Assembly: GCA_911728435.2 (NCBI GenBank)
Contig: OU452199.1
Location: 2,108,001 to 2,172,000 of the forward strand
Length of the DNA: 64,000 nt
Direction of reading: 5' to 3'
DNA from: Apoderus coryli
Taxonomy: Eukaryota > Arthropoda > Insecta > Coleoptera > Attelabidae
Under the pieces are notes generated by a model, which did not search any database, was not told where the DNA came from, and saw only the letters and a program-made list of their open reading frames with translations. The first letter of the stretch is position 1. Every line of letters begins with the position of its first letter. Positions 10,945 to 21,513 of the stretch are shown piece by piece. Made by a program: the position numbers and the translations under genes.

Positions 10945-11836
10945 ATGTATGAGATCCTAAGATATATATGTTTAATACTAGTCTTTCTCAAGTTTGTTGT
11001 GAATGAGGACAAATATACAACGAATTATAACAACATTAACTATGAGGAGATTTTGAAAAGTGAACGTTTATTGAAAAATTACTTTAATTGCTTGATGGAT
11101 CGTGGAGCATGTACACCTGATGGGAAAGAATTGAAACGTAAGCCTAACATTCATTTTTGATCGATTTTGTTGTTATATTTTATTTTAATAAATAATAAAA
11201 CGTGATAGATCTTATTCACTCTATTTTCAACGAAAGGAGGGTTAAGTTAGGGTAGTTTTTCTGAAAATCAAAACAAGAGTTACCTACGTTCTGTCCTAAA
11301 ATTTGCAAACTCGAATTTCTCGAAAACCTTTAAGTTTTTCGAGAAAAAAGAAGTATACCTTTGTTATGTAGAAAACTTTATTTTATCAAACAAACAAACA
11401 AAAATAAAATAAAATTTAATGTATTAACAAAAAATTTTAAGAATATTATATAGTTTAGTTAAAAAAAAATTAGAGAAATCTATTAAATTTGTTTGGTGGA
11501 CGTTGACTCTTATTTCAAGACTATAAAATTATTCTACTCCACAATCAGAAATATGACGACGTCCCTATACGATTTTTGTTCTTAACTCTGTAGTAGGAAC
11601 TTCTGTGATTGTGCTAAAGAGTTAGAAGTTTTTGAAGTATCTTTTTTCCAGGAGTTTTATCAGAAGCTTTGGAAACAAACTGCGCAAAATGCAGTGAGAA
11701 ACAAGAAGCAGGAGCGAAGAGAATTATTCGATATTTAATGGAACATAAGGTTAAATATTGGGAAGAACTGGTAGCCAAATATGATCCGGATGGAGTTTTT
11801 AGAGAAAAATATCAGGAAGATTACCGACATCTTTAA
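10945..11836 (+). CDS. CSP: Chemosensory protein (OS-D family), two exons
   Basis: Exon 1 is 10945-11137 and exon 2 is 11652-11836, giving 125 residues. Signal peptide residues 1-20 ([20 protein letters not shown]) are followed by [20 protein letters not shown]. The four cysteines follow the CSP spacing C-x6-C-x18-C-x2-C (C-LMDRGA-C, then C-AK-C). The end [18 protein letters not shown] is the typical last helix. The intron is phase 1 after ELK (AAA C/GTAAGC ... TTCCAG/GA) and 514 bp long. No frameshift or stop is seen, so this looks like a working gene. The protein is secreted, with a role in carrying hydrophobic ligands or in development. Which one cannot be told from sequence. Confidence 0.93.
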
Positions 11837-12357
11837 TTGTTGTAACATCTATTATAAATCTCAATATTATTAGACAAAGAAAATTTTGTGCAAAATCAAT
11901 CCTAAATAACTTTTTTAGTATTGCATCAATTTTGACAATTTCTTTTTCGAGTTTAAGGCCGTTTTATTGTCATCATTTTTTCATATCGAAACTTCAAAAA
12001 TTTCGAATGGATTTGTTGTTATACCGGGGTGAACAAAAAGTTATATTTTACTCTAAACTTTTCAACGCCCTGTAGAAAAAAATCACGACCGGATATTGTA
12101 TCTTTTTTCAAACATTTTGAAGCCCCTTCTTTTCTGAACAACTTGTTTTTTGATTCATACCGATATCTTTATTATTGAAGAAAAAACACTGGTTTCAAAG
12201 AAATAATGTTTTATTAGCAAAAAAAAAATTGAAACATGGATAACGGCTGTATTAAAATTATTACTTTTACACTTAAATATGGAGAGCTATTCGTGCCTCG
12301 AGCGCAACAGTTTATTTTTTATTAACATTTGAAATTAAAAAAGCATAATATGCATAT
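11837..12357. other. Downstream region without a recognised gene
   Basis: It is AT-rich non-coding sequence. 12010-12130 looks like the end of a Tc1/mariner-type repeat, but no second end was matched. Confidence 0.35.
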
Positions 12358-14165
12358 AATAATAATAATAATAATACATTTATTTGCATTCAAATCATAA
12401 CAACGTACAGATTAAGTCAGAATATCATAAATACATAACATAATAATGAATTGATATGCAAAATGGAGTTGAAAACAATTAAAAAAAGTTCTAAGCTCAA
12501 CCCCAAAATTCATAACTTTAGAACTAAATTTCTAATACGTCCGACCAATAACTGCACTCCTTAGTCATGCCTTTTACTACAATCAAAGTTTACTACTTTC
12601 CACAAAAAATCTGAAAAGAAAAATCTATTTGAAATCCAAAAGTCGATTCCTGTATTTAAACTTAAAAGCTGTAACCCTTAACTTTTTGAAGTCCTCTGGT
12701 ATGTTATTGTATAGCATATAAATTTGGTAAGTAAATGATCTCTTGAATAATGAAGTTTTGTGAGGCGGGAGCGAAATAAGTCCGCGAAAACGTAAGTTCA
12801 ACGTATGAACATCAGTCCTATATTTAATTTTATTAGAGAGGTATGGAGGACGATGGTTATTTATTATATTATGAAATAAAGCTAGCGAATGTAGCTTTCT
12901 TCGATCCTGCATGCTCAGCCACATAGCCTCCCTCAATTTGTGCGAAACGGGCTCAAATTTTCTACTTCCATACACGAATCTAAGGCATGATTTCTGAACT
13001 TTTTGAATTCTGTCTTTATCAGAACAATCTAGGCACGGTCCATACACAACATCACAGAAGTTAAAGTAGCTTAAGACTAAAATATCGGTAAGTTTTTTTT
13101 CAAAGGTTGTGATAGTAGATGCCTATAAGGATATAATATCTTTAATGACGAATATGCTCTCTGGATATTCATGCTCACATGCTTCTTAAACCGCAATTCG
13201 ACATCCAATTCCAAGCCAAGATTTCTTGTTGAAGTTGAGAACTTTAAAGTTATTTACTTTGATATTCAGTTGCAACTCCAACAAGCGCCTGTTTTTACCA
13301 AAGACAAGAACGTTAGACTTAGAGGCATTGATCATGAGACCGTGCTTTTGAGTTAGCTCCACAATTCTGTTAATATCCTCGTTAATATCTTGATTAGCCA
13401 GATAATAGTCGTCATAAGTAAAGCTGTAGTAAATTTGCCGGTCATTCGCATATATATGCTCCTTGCAATGCTTTAGACTTGACCCTATGTAGCATGTGTA
13501 AATGTTAAACAATAAAGGTGAAAGTATTGAGCCTTGTGGAACTCCACACGTCAGTCTTTCCTTTGAAGATTCCCCATTACTTGTTTGAACAAATTGGAAG
13601 CTGTTTTGCAAATAGCTGTGAAAGAATCTGATTGACTGTTCAGAAAACCTAACAAATTTCAAAACGGATAGAAGCGTCTCATGATCAATTGTGTCAAATG
13701 CCTTAGAATAATCCAACAGAACAAGCACCGTGCTCTTGCTTTGGTCCGTCGCACGAATTATGTCATCAACAATGTCCAAAAGCGTTGTAGCACAGCCGTA
13801 GCCTGGTCTAAAACCTGATTGATGTTCAGGTATAATATTGTATTTGTTTACATGCGAGAGAATCTGAAGGTACATAATTTTTTCTAAAACCTTTGAAAGT
13901 ACCGGAAGCACACTAATCGGTCTAGGATCATTTATAGAAGTTATTGTACTTGTCTTGGGGAAAGGAATTATATTTGAAACCTTCCATTTATCTGGACACT
14001 GGCCTTCTAAAATGCAAGAATTTATTATATCTGTTATGTAGGGTAGAATGTGCGGAAGACATAAAACGACCATCTCTAAATTAATCTTATCGGCCCCAGT
14101 AGCTAATGATTTTTGTATCCAGAATATGCTTTTTTATATCTTCATTTTCATATCCTTAAATGGTA
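12358..14165 (-). mobile_element. LINE with RT and C-terminal domain (Jockey/CR1-like), inactivated
   Basis: Read on the minus strand from 14165 down: [103 protein letters not shown], then the catalytic box and, after frameshifts near 13180, the tail at 12625-13047. The catalytic box reads YAND instead of YADD, removing one metal-binding Asp. The 3' end is at an (AAT)n tract at 12358-12380. The copy is 5'-truncated with no endonuclease. It is the longest member of the family that also gave 1-341, 1094-1417 and 8400-9000. Confidence 0.9.
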
Positions 14166-15406
14166 AAGTTTTCGAAATAAAGGTAAGATTTTATAAATTA
14201 AAAAACAAAATTAATATTTTAATAACATAAACAATAATTATTCTTTTGTCTCTGTTGTTCATGTATTCCGGAAGTAATAATTTAAGTAAGTAAATAATAT
14301 TATAAAAATAAATAATAATTACAACAATAGGTAGAGGCATGTGATCGTAGATTGTCTTGCTTTGAGGATTTCGTTAATTGAAATTTTGTATGGATTTATT
14401 CAATAATTCGTACTTGACCAATGTATAGTGAAAAAATTTATTTATGGTCGAAGTTTTCTAGATATATTGTGTAAAAAAATTACATGTGTGCATAATTATT
14501 TATTGGGCAGGTGTATTTCTTGTAATATCAAGGTAAGTGCAAGCTCAAACTTGTTTCATTCAGATTTATCTATGTTCAAATATGAATAAAGATCATTGTC
14601 TGCATGTTCTTCATAAGGTTGGTTACATTGGGAGCATATCCAAAAGTTTTGAGCCGAATTTTCTATCTCTGTCCATATTATATTTTTTTTATTATCACTG
14701 GTAATACGACAGTCCTTGTACCCGATAACTAAAAAAAGGCTTAAAAATGTTTAACCAAATCTGGTACAAAAATATTATTAAAGAGGGTGAGGAACTGGTT
14801 AGACTTTGGGACTCATAGTGCGTAGTTTGGGTTAGTTTAGTATTTTATTATTATTTTTAAACTTAATCCCTTTGAACCCTTTTTTAAACCTCTTGCCTAC
14901 GCTCAATTCTTTCCAAAAGTTAATGAGCTCTTAGAAATATCTTGTGTTATTTTTGTTCCAAATTTGTTAAAAATCCGTTAAGTGATTTTTGAGTTATCTT
15001 GGATACCGATTTTTCTTACCCTTTTTTAGACATTTCACGGACGCCTATGTAAGTAAGTTTTTTATTATACATTTCATAGGTTATATTCTATCAAAGCTAT
15101 AAATAACTATTCAATATTTCCGCTATGTTTGGGAATATGTGTTTTTTAAGTTTTTAACCCCTTTTTAAACTCTTTTCGAACGCCAATGTGATCTAATTTT
15201 TTTTATGGTTAATGTTTTAGCTTATACTCTATTAAACCAATGAAAAATTATGTAATATTTAATTTAGTTTAAGAAATATGAATTTTTTGAACCTTTTTTT
15301 AAACCCCTTGTCTACGCTCATGTTTGCTAAATGTTAATCAGCACCTAGACATATCCTGTAGTATTTTTGTACCAAATTTGGCCAAAATATGGAGTTATAA
15401 CACATA
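14166..15406. repeat. AT-rich spacer with a degenerate direct repeat
   Basis: A segment of about 110 bp at 14876-14990 recurs at 15293-15397 (shared TTTTTAAACC, TACGCTCA and TATTTTTGT, CCAAATTTG tracts). The second copy is cut by the DD41D transposon at 15405. The function of the repeat is unknown. 14166-14870 holds nothing I recognise. Confidence 0.5.
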
Positions 15407-17493
15407 CAGGGTGGTCCAACGAAAAGTTTGCACCTAGCTTTTCTCTTTTTTTTGTAGTCGAATGCGAAAATGCTCGGACACGTCGATTTTGCTTTTGAGG
15501 GGGACACATTTTAAACATATTTTTCGATCTGCGCCTTTAACCCCCTAGCGGGGGTGAGTAACAACCCTAAAATTTTAAATGGAAAGAGGGGTCTAATGAC
15601 ATATCATTTGAAAGGACACAAAATTGTCTTTCTAATGATACCCTATTTGTCGAATTTTACTAAAACAGTTAATACGAAAACGACTTTAAAGACATTAAGC
15701 CGATAATTTTGGTATTAATGAGAAATACAAATAAGTTTTAATTATTGCGAGTGAAAACACCTGCAATCGTTAGTACATTCCAATGTTTCTTAGTTTTAAC
15801 ATTGCTTTGTAAAAAAAGTAAACAAGCTGTTAAATTGATTTATTAAAACGTTACATTAACAAATGTTGAAAATGTGACCCATTTGATTCCATACAATAAT
15901 ACAGATTTTGTTCAAATCTATTTCTAACATTTTGTAGCATATCAGGTGTTATGTTTCTGCACTCTTCTGTAATGCGTTGGCGAAGATCTTCTATGGACTC
16001 GGGCTTCGTGGCAAAACATTTATTTTTTAAGTGCCCCCAAAGAAAAAAGTCTAAAGGCGATAAATCCGGTGACCTGGCAGGCCATTCAATTGGGCCCCTC
16101 CTTCCAATCCACCGTCCAGGGAACCGGTCATCTAAGAACTGTCTTACAGGAGCCACATAGTGCGGAGGTGCTCCATCTTGCTGGAAATAAAGCCGATCAG
16201 CAGTATGATTTTGGTCATCTTCTATTATTTGTGTTATTAAAGGATCAATTGTGTCTTCAAGCATGTTTAGGTACACTTCACCAGTTAAATTTCCAGGAAT
16301 AAAAAGTGGTCCTATAATATGATTTCCTAATATGCCACACCAGACGTTTATTTTTTGAGGATACTGGGTATGAACCTCACGGAATAAATGTGGGTTACTG
16401 TCATCCCAGTAACGGCAATTGTGCCTATTTACAGCTCCATTCAAATAAAATGTGCATTCGTCGGAAAAACAAATGTTAAATAATAATTGCGGATCTTCAA
16501 TTAAACGCTGGCTCATTGCTTCACAAAATTGCAGCCTTCTATCAGGATCATCCTCATTTAGTTCCTGTACTAATTTGATTTTGTACGGATGAAATTTGTA
16601 CGCTTTTAAAATTCGTATTATGGACGAACGGGAGACACCTGAGGCTTCAGCTAGTTGACGGGTACTTTGACTATGATCCATTTCAACATGCCCTAAAACA
16701 GCGACTTCCACAGCTTCATTTCTGATCGGTTTCTGCAGCTGGTGTTTTACATTACAGACAGATCCGGTATCTACAAACTTTTTAACTAACTTGCCAACGT
16801 ACACATCATTCACATTTTTATCGGGATGTCTCTCATTAAATAAGCGAGCCGTAAGTCTAGCACTACTATTATTTTGAAAATAAAGTTTAACAATTTCAAC
16901 TCGTTCTAGAATGGAATAAATCATTTTGTACGGTAAAAGTAAAATAACTTGAGAAGCAACCAAACTGAATCAATGAAAAGACTAAAATAAACGGTGTAAA
17001 TTCTTTTCCTACACGTATCTGCAGTTTTTATTTCAACAAAAAACCCAAACGATTAGTGAGGAATTTAGTTCTGATAAATAAGATAGTGTTTTTGAAATCC
17101 CGTTTTTCTTCAAAGTAAATAATTTAGAAATGATTGTAGTTGTTTTCAGTCGTAATAATTAAAACTTATTTGTATTTCTCATTAATACCAAAATTATCGG
17201 CTTAATGTCTTTAAAGTCGTTTTCGTATTAACTGTTTTAGTAAAATTCGACAAATAGGGTATCATTAGAAAGACAATTTTGTGTCCTTTCAAATGATATG
17301 TCATTAGACCCCTCTTTCCATTTAAAATTTTAGGGTTGTTACTCACCCCCGCTAGGGGGTTAAAGGCGCAGATCGAAAAATATGTTTAAAATATGTCCCC
17401 CTCAAAAGCAAAATCGACGTGTCCGAGCATTTTCGCATTCGACTACAAAAAAAAGAGAAAAGCTAGGTGCAAACTTTTCGTTGGACCACCCTG
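15407..17493 (-). mobile_element. Complete Tc1/mariner transposon, DD41D type, long inverted repeats
   Basis: The terminal inverted repeats are about 365 bp each (15407-15771 and 17129-17493). The outer 330 bp are almost identical, and the first bases are CAGGGTGGTCCAACGAAAAG. TA lies on both flanks (15405-15406 and 17494-17495). Between the repeats is one uninterrupted transposase gene on the minus strand. Total length is 2087 bp. The nearly identical repeats and the open frame suggest a recent insertion that may still be mobile. Confidence 0.95.
15851..16963 (-). CDS. Tc1/mariner transposase, DD41D, full length
   Basis: The ORF has 370 codons without interruption. The start may instead be Met14 (16924), which begins MIYSILERVEIVKLYF, the usual helix-turn-helix opening. 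Residues 14-125 are the paired-like DNA-binding region (LAEASGVSRSSIIRILKAY is the second helix-turn-helix). The catalytic triad is D168 (CFSDECTF), D263 (YFQQDGAPPHY) and D305 (SPDLSPLDFFLWG), with 41 residues between the second and third Asp. This separates it from classic mariners (34) and Tc1 (34, E). The last helix ends EQNLYYCMESNGSHF. It cuts and pastes its own element. Relatives occur in decayed form at 31690-32968 and 60640-60900. Confidence 0.93.
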   Translation of the reverse strand: MVASQVILLLPYKMIYSILERVEIVKLYFQNNSSARLTARLFNERHPDKNVNDVYVGKLVKKFVDTGSVCNVKHQLQKPIRNEAVEVAVLGHVEMDHSQSTRQLAEASGVSRSSIIRILKAYKFHPYKIKLVQELNEDDPDRRLQFCEAMSQRLIEDPQLLFNICFSDECTFYLNGAVNRHNCRYWDDSNPHLFREVHTQYPQKINVWCGILGNHIIGPLFIPGNLTGEVYLNMLEDTIDPLITQIIEDDQNHTADRLYFQQDGAPPHYVAPVRQFLDDRFPGRWIGRRGPIEWPARSPDLSPLDFFLWGHLKNKCFATKPESIEDLRQRITEECRNITPDMLQNVRNRFEQNLYYCMESNGSHFQHLLM

Positions 17494-17725
17494 TATACAC
17501 AAGCATACAGGTACAGAGATAGATATTTTTGTAAAGCTAATTATTTACACATCAAATGACCAAAAAATGAAAATATACTAAAAAAACACAACATACCTAT
17601 GTGGATCATGCATGCAAGAAATCTATATGACATTGCTCTGGTAATAAATATTAAAGGTAATTTGTAAAAACAATTTAAACAAAATTAGAACTCATTTTCT
17701 ATAAATACCTAATACTACTTATACC
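17494..17725. other. Spacer upstream of the 18559 CSP promoter
   Basis: AT-rich sequence between the transposon and the predicted promoter. No gene was seen. Confidence 0.4.
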
Positions 17726-17824
17726 TATAAAAAGCATAAAATCTCATGATTCAGTCTCAGTTCTAACTGATTGGTTTAATCCACAAAATCAACGAAAAAT
17801 TCACGTTACTACACTAATTTACTG
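17726..17824 (+). promoter_or_regulatory. Predicted core promoter and non-coding first exon of the 18559 CSP gene
   Basis: TATAAAAAG at 17726-17734 is followed by two initiator-like sites, TCAGTC (A at 17753) and TCAGTTC (A at 17759), 27 and 33 bp downstream. The transcript would run to a strong donor, CTG/GTAAGG, at 17824/17825. The matching acceptor is TTTTTCAG at 18554, four bases before the CSP ATG. A 5' UTR intron is inferred from these paired signals. Confidence 0.5.
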
Positions 17825-17925
17825 GTAAGGCAAACTATTATACCTAAAACTTATTTTATATGCATAACAATAATTGTTACGTTTGGTAAAATCAAATTTT
17901 TTGAAATACAATAAAAAAAAATTCT

Positions 17926-17997
17926 GGGCTCGTCCGGGATTTGAACCCGGGACCTCCCGCACCCTAAGCGGAAATCATACCCCTAGACCAACGAGCC
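17926..17997 (-). tRNA. tRNA-Pro: tRNA-Pro (anticodon AGG)
   Basis: The 72-nt gene has a perfect 7-bp acceptor stem (GGCTCGT/ACGAGCC), a D arm with TGGTCTAGGGGTATGA, an anticodon loop CTTAGGG giving AGG, and a T arm GGTTCAAATCC. A run of T on the minus strand at 17920-17912 is a pol III terminator. All parts look functional. It lies inside the predicted 5' UTR intron of the neighbouring CSP gene, in the opposite direction. Confidence 0.96.
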
Positions 17998-18244
17998 ATA
18001 CAATAATAAAATGGTTTACATGGTTATAAGCGATCGGTTTTTACGAGTAAAATAATATTCAAAAATCTTTCAAAATTAGTAGGTAATTTATCTACAAAAT
18101 TTCATAGAAATATATATTTATTGTATTAAGGTAAATACTCTTCCTTATATACACATATATAGTTAAATTATTATTTTAAAACTATAATAGAAAATATTTG
18201 GGAAATAGAAACATGCTTATAATGTGTAAGCTATAAACATATAA

Positions 18245-18520
18245 GATTTTTCTGTATTTTGATGATAATTCTTAATATTACAAACAAAATGTTCCTACTT
18301 AAGCATTTAATAATAAAATTTACCAAATAATAATCTTGACATTGGCGAAGCCGCGGATTTAAATTAATATATTTGCTAAGCGCTTAGATTATAAATAATA
18401 GCCTAAGCTGCTATTGGTTTTTGTTTATTATAAAATAACAAACAAATAAATCAACTTTGGAATTAATAATATTTATAAATTGAATAGTTATTAATTTGAC
18501 AAAGTATTCTTGATATTGGC
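18245..18520 (+). repeat. Short interspersed repeat, copy A (inverted partner at 20120)
   Basis: About 275 bp that recurs as the reverse complement at 20120-20398. Shared tracts include GATGATAATTCTTAATATTA, CTTGACATTGGCGAAGCCGC, TTAAATTAATATATTTGCTA and AAGTATTCTTGAT. It ends about 40 bp before the CSP ATG at 18559 and lies within its predicted 5' UTR intron. The class is unknown. Confidence 0.8.
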
Positions 18521-18558
18521 GAAGGCACAAATTAAATTATTGTTTATTTTTCAGCAAA

Positions 18559-19104
18559 ATGTTCGCATGGTCAACAACTTTTACTTTAATAGGATTACTG
18601 ATTACGTTTTGTAATGCAGAATTAGCAGAAAGGACAAAATACACAACAAAATATGACAATGTTGATTTGGAAGAAATTGTTCAAAATGAGCGTTTATTGA
18701 AAAACTACGTAAATTGTCTTCTAGAAAAAGCCAGCTGTTCACCGGATGGATTGGAATTAAAAAGTAAGACGTACCTACATACCATAAGTGTTTACTTACG
18801 TATTTTAGATACCTAGATAAATAAAATTAAAATAAGTAGGTACCTGTACCTACCTAACTATTATTAAATTTACGTTGTTTTTTATTTTTTAGGAAATATG
18901 CCAGACGCCATCGCAACCGACTGCAGCAAATGTAGCGAAAAGCAAAGAGAAGGTTCCGAATTCATTATGAGGTATTTGATAGACAATAAACCGGAATATT
19001 GGACACCGCTGCAAGAAAAATATGATCCATCTGGAACGTACAAGAAACGTTATTTGGACACGAAGAAAAGTGAAGTTATTGCGGAGCCACTTATTAGTCA
19101 ATAG
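18559..19104 (+). CDS. CSP: Chemosensory protein (OS-D family), two coding exons
   Basis: Exon 1 is 18559-18763 and exon 2 is 18893-19104, giving 138 residues. The signal peptide is about residues 1-20 ([20 protein letters not shown]). [20 protein letters not shown] follows, with cysteines C-LLEKAS-C and C-SK-C. The end [20 protein letters not shown] is the usual last helix, followed by a 16-residue extension. The intron is short (129 bp) and phase 1 after ELK. ATG is four bases after a strong acceptor, which points to an upstream non-coding exon. The gene is bracketed by two copies of a repeat in opposite orientation. It looks intact. Confidence 0.93.
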
Positions 19105-19265
19105 TAACTACCTAGTAGATTTGTAAATATGTTTTATTAGTTCACTTATTAAAATTATCCAGATTTGTTGCATTTAATGTTGTATTTGAGTAGGTACTCA
19201 ATATATATAGGGTGTGACAGAATTGACGTGATTCTTTGTTGAAAAATATGGTGGGCCCTTTATAC

Positions 19266-19818
19266 AGGGTGTCTCTAAAAGGTCTGTACAAAATCCTACC
19301 ACAGATTTGTGAAGGCAAAATAAGCCGAATAAACGTAACTTACCTTAATCCAAAATTGCTGCGTTTCGGAGATACAGGGTGATCAAGTTGAAAAATAAAA
19401 ACTGAAAATATTTAATATTATGGATATTTTCCAACGAATCATCTTAAAAATGGGTAGGCATGGGTTTTTTGGAATGCTAAACCCGAATATGGACACCATT
19501 TCACTGTGGCCGTTAGAGGGCGCTCCACACTGCAATTACCATACAATTAAATAACAAATAACCGTAATTTTTTTCCTCAGTGTAATTTTTTACTTTTTTT
19601 GTTCACGAAATGATGCACTGTACATTTCTAAGCAATAAAGGTAATCTTGTTCAAATTCGCTAGTCAGTCGATTTCGAGATATTTCGGTTTTTATTAGTGT
19701 CGCACTGGAATATTTTAATTATTTTGACCAATAATAATTAGTTATTGCATTATGGATTTTAAAAATATGGTTGATTATTATTACACCGAGAGACGAACGA
19801 TCCAACCAGTCTGATATA
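19266..19818 (+). mobile_element. 5' end of a Tc1/mariner-like element, truncated
   Basis: It starts with CAGGGTGTCTCTAAAAGG after TA and carries a long leader of inverted-repeat type. A possible transposase start near 19752 reads MDFKNMVDYYYTERRTIQPV and then stops where another CAGGGTTAGC end begins (19820). No catalytic region is left. 19820-20067 holds further CAGGGTT/CCGGGTGG-type ends. Confidence 0.45.
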
Positions 19819-20067
19819 CAGGGTTAGCAAAAAGTATGGAAACCCCTCAATATATCACGAACGGTACCTCAAAATCATCATATGAAAACAAGTTTCATAC
19901 AAAACTTGCGTTGTTTTTTATTAGGAGCATGTACTGGCAGTACTTTAAAATATACCGGGTGGTCCAACAAAGCGCAGTTGTGATTTTTAAATGGAACACC
20001 CTATATTTAACATCATTTTTGAATTGTTTGGAAAAACCATTCAACTTAAACATAGATTTAAAATGAA

Positions 20068-20630
20068 CAGAACAGTTTTTTGGACAGATTCGATGACAGT
20101 TCTTTGCTGGATACGAAATGTAAATAAATTATCAAGAATACTTAGTAAAATTAATAAATACTATTAATCTAAAATTGATTTATTCGTTTGTTATTTTAGA
20201 CGAGAAAAAAAAAAACAAAAGCAGCTTTGGCTTTAGATTATATAGGTACATATAATCTAAGCGCCTAGCAAATATATTAATTTAAATACGCGGCTTCGCC
20301 AATGTCAAGATTATTATTTACTAAATTTTATTATTAAATACTTAATTAGGTACATTTTGTTTGTAATATTAAGAATTATCATCATAAGAAAAATTTTAGA
20401 AAACACAAATATAACGCAGTTCCATCGAAATTAAATGTAGCCAACAAGCGACGAGAGATGACGAAGAAGCAGAATTGACTCTTGATAGCTTAGGCAATGA
20501 AAGAGAGAGGACAAGTAACAATCCAGTCCATATTAATTGAAGCCGAACATACAGTAAATATACGTCCATTAACATATGTCTCATCAAGCCATGATTCAAA
20601 AGAAAGTTTGACTCCTAGCCATTTCCTTAT
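20068..20630 (+). mobile_element. Bel/Pao retrotransposon pol relic, interrupted by a repeat copy
   Basis: 20085-20125 reads VFWTDSMTVLCWIRNVNKL, the Bel/Pao RNase H motif. 20400-20460 reads YNAVPSKLNVANK, the next RNase H motif. 20525-20625 reads EAEHTVNIRPLTYVSSSHDS and LTPSHFL from the integrase region. The two RNase H parts are separated by the repeat copy at 20120-20398, which therefore inserted into the relic. The integrase follows too soon, so a deletion is also present. Confidence 0.7.
20120..20398 (-). repeat. Short interspersed repeat, copy B
   Basis: Reverse-complement partner of 18245-18520, inserted between adjacent motifs of a Bel/Pao RNase H domain. Copies A and B lie in opposite orientation on the two sides of the 18559 CSP gene. 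Confidence 0.8.
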
Positions 20631-20664
20631 AGGCTCCTGAATAGACTACGTTTACACACAAGGA

Positions 20665-21246
20665 TTCCCATCACTTATAGGATTGGGATTCTAGAAAATC
20701 TAGGAAGCTAAAAGCACACTTTTCGGAGATATGATTTTTTTTCTATACGGGGTACATGTTATATTTAAGGGGCGGTAGCGCCTTTCCCAGGCCTCGTGCT
20801 CAGATGTGCTTGTAAGTGTAAGTACTTATGGCTAAAAAGGTTAGGATTCTTTAAAATTTTGAGAGCTAAAAACACACTTTTCGGAGATATGATTTTTTTT
20901 CTATACGGGGTACATGTTATATTTAAGGAACGGTAGCGCCGTTCCCAGGTCTCGTGCTCAGATGTGCTTGTAAGTGTAAGTATTTATGGCTAACAAGATT
21001 AGGATTCTTTAAAATTTTGAGAGCTAAAGAGATACTTTTCGGAGATATGATTTTTTTTCTATACGGGGTACATGTTATATTTAAGGGGCGGTAGCGCCGT
21101 TCCCAGGTCTCGTGCTCAGATGTGCTTGTTAGTGTAAATACCCATGACTTACAGGATTGGGATTCTAGAAAATCTAGGGAGCTAAAGACACACTTTTCGG
21201 AGATATGATTTTTTTTTTCTATACGGGGTACATGTTATATTTACAC
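20665..21246 (+). repeat. Minisatellite, 158-bp unit, about 3.7 copies
   Basis: The tract CGGAGATATGATTTTTTTTC, followed by TATACGGGGTACATGTTATA, recurs at exact 158-bp steps (marker positions 20715, 20873, 21031, 21189). Units also share AGCGCC, CCCAGG and TCGTGCTCAGATGTGCTTGT. Copies differ by a few substitutions and one extra T. It lies just upstream of the 21514 CSP gene. No ORF. Confidence 0.92.
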
Positions 21247-21513
21247 AAGGCTTCACGACCTGCTTCAGTTTATAGCCATTCCTCGTATAACAATATTATT
21301 GTATGTTATTATTTTCGATGATACTCGACAAACTGTAACTAGCGGCAAAGTTCAAAAACCACTCTGACCCTCTTAAAGTGCTGTCCACCTTGAAAATAAT
21401 TTTTATGTTTTTATTTGACCAAAGTATCAAAAGAGATTCAATATATCTAAAAAATCACTAACAACAACAACTAACAGTAAACTTAGTTTATTTAATAAAG
21501 AAAATTAATCGAA

